Below are positions 4,779 to 5,005 of a DNA stretch of 5,005 nucleotides, piece by piece. A program made the position numbers and the translations under genes. The DNA lies in assembly GCA_031265535.1 (NCBI GenBank), contig JAISCO010000300.1, forward strand, positions 1 to 5,005. Reading direction: 5' to 3'. This stretch comes from Spirochaetaceae bacterium. GTDB taxonomy: Bacteria; Spirochaetota; Spirochaetia; Treponematales; Breznakiellaceae. Below the pieces are notes generated by a model. The model did not search any database. It saw only the letters and a list, made by a program, of their open reading frames with translations, and was not told the origin of the DNA. How positions within the stretch are numbered: the first letter of the stretch is position 1; each line of letters opens with the position of its first letter.

Positions 4779-5005
4779 TCAATACAAAATTCTTAACCCC
4801 ATAAGGACGATCAACAGGTGAAGCAGTTCCCCGGTTTCTATTGCGGCCCCCAGGGTATCTCCGGTATACCCTCCCAGGGCGTTCCGGTAGAGGCGGGCGA
4901 AAAAGAGGGCGTTGATGACGCCCGCCACCGGCGGCAGGATAAGGAGGAGCGCTGTTGGGAAGGGTCCTTCTGCGAAGGGAAGGCCGAACCCCGCGGGGGT
5001 AAAGC
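4779..5005 (-). CDS. cobS: Adenosylcobinamide-GDP ribazoletransferase (cobalamin synthase), C-terminal 74 residues
   Basis: The frame is open to the right edge of the window and ends at TGA (4781-4779). The fragment has a hydrophobic helix (TALLLILPPVAGVINALFF, residues 17-35), then RLYRNALGGYTGDTLGA and ETGELLHLLIVLM. The GG(x)TGD(x)LGA motif near the C-terminus is characteristic of CobS. The enzyme is an inner-membrane protein that joins adenosylcobinamide-GDP to alpha-ribazole (or its phosphate), releasing GMP, in the last steps of vitamin B12 synthesis. The visible part is intact. It lies 14 bases upstream of the hicB ATG and so may be co-transcribed with it, though hicB has no known link to cobalamin. 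High-GC codon use contrasts with the nitroreductase gene. Confidence 0.92.
   Translation of the reverse strand, partial: FTPAGFGLPFAEGPFPTALLLILPPVAGVINALFFARLYRNALGGYTGDTLGAAIETGELLHLLIVLMGLRILY

Noticed and set aside
4765..4782. TTG start for hicB overlapping the cobS stop codon
   Set aside because: The ATG at 4764 has AAGGA at good spacing, and HicB proteins normally begin right at the MxYxYPA segment.

Overview
The window looks like a piece of a spirochaete chromosome, most likely a Treponema of the gut or termite-gut type. That reading rests on a DUF1015 protein whose sequence resembles treponemal members as I remember them, a cobalamin-synthesis gene, and intergenic regions crowded with small palindromic repeats. 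I judged this by family resemblance alone and could not run a search.

Layout, left to right. Positions 2-265 hold the 3' end of a plus-strand gene whose basic tail is built from two 28-residue repeats. A 48-codon ORF with an excellent ribosome binding site follows (306-452); it lies largely in repetitive, hairpin-rich DNA and may not be a real gene. An intact DUF1015 gene runs on the minus strand (445-1764), with a promoter so close to its ATG that the mRNA may be leaderless. Positions 1765-2217 are non-coding and repeat-rich. A plus-strand gene for a six-helix membrane protein follows (2218-3147). It converges on an AT-rich minus-strand nitroreductase gene (3210-3782), and a hairpin terminator lies between the two. 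Positions 3783-4270 contain no gene, but hold a strong promoter for the nitroreductase and two palindromic elements (219 bp and 75 bp). At the right end, on the minus strand, the C-terminal part of cobS (4779-5005) is followed closely by a hicB-type antitoxin gene (4764-4271). A 118-bp element made of three hairpins has split that hicB gene.

The genes do not form one pathway. cobS and hicB are close enough to be co-transcribed, but no hicA toxin gene is visible. The nitroreductase differs sharply in base composition and looks imported.

The most interesting content is the set of small palindromic elements. The one inside hicB and the cloverleaf-shaped one at 4103-4177 share 14 of 17 bases at their left ends, so they look like members of one dispersed family, and the hicB insertion shows that such elements have moved. 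A separate short hairpin motif occurs three times (399-410, 428-439, 2153-2164) with paired, compensating base changes in the stem. No complete new multi-gene system is evident.
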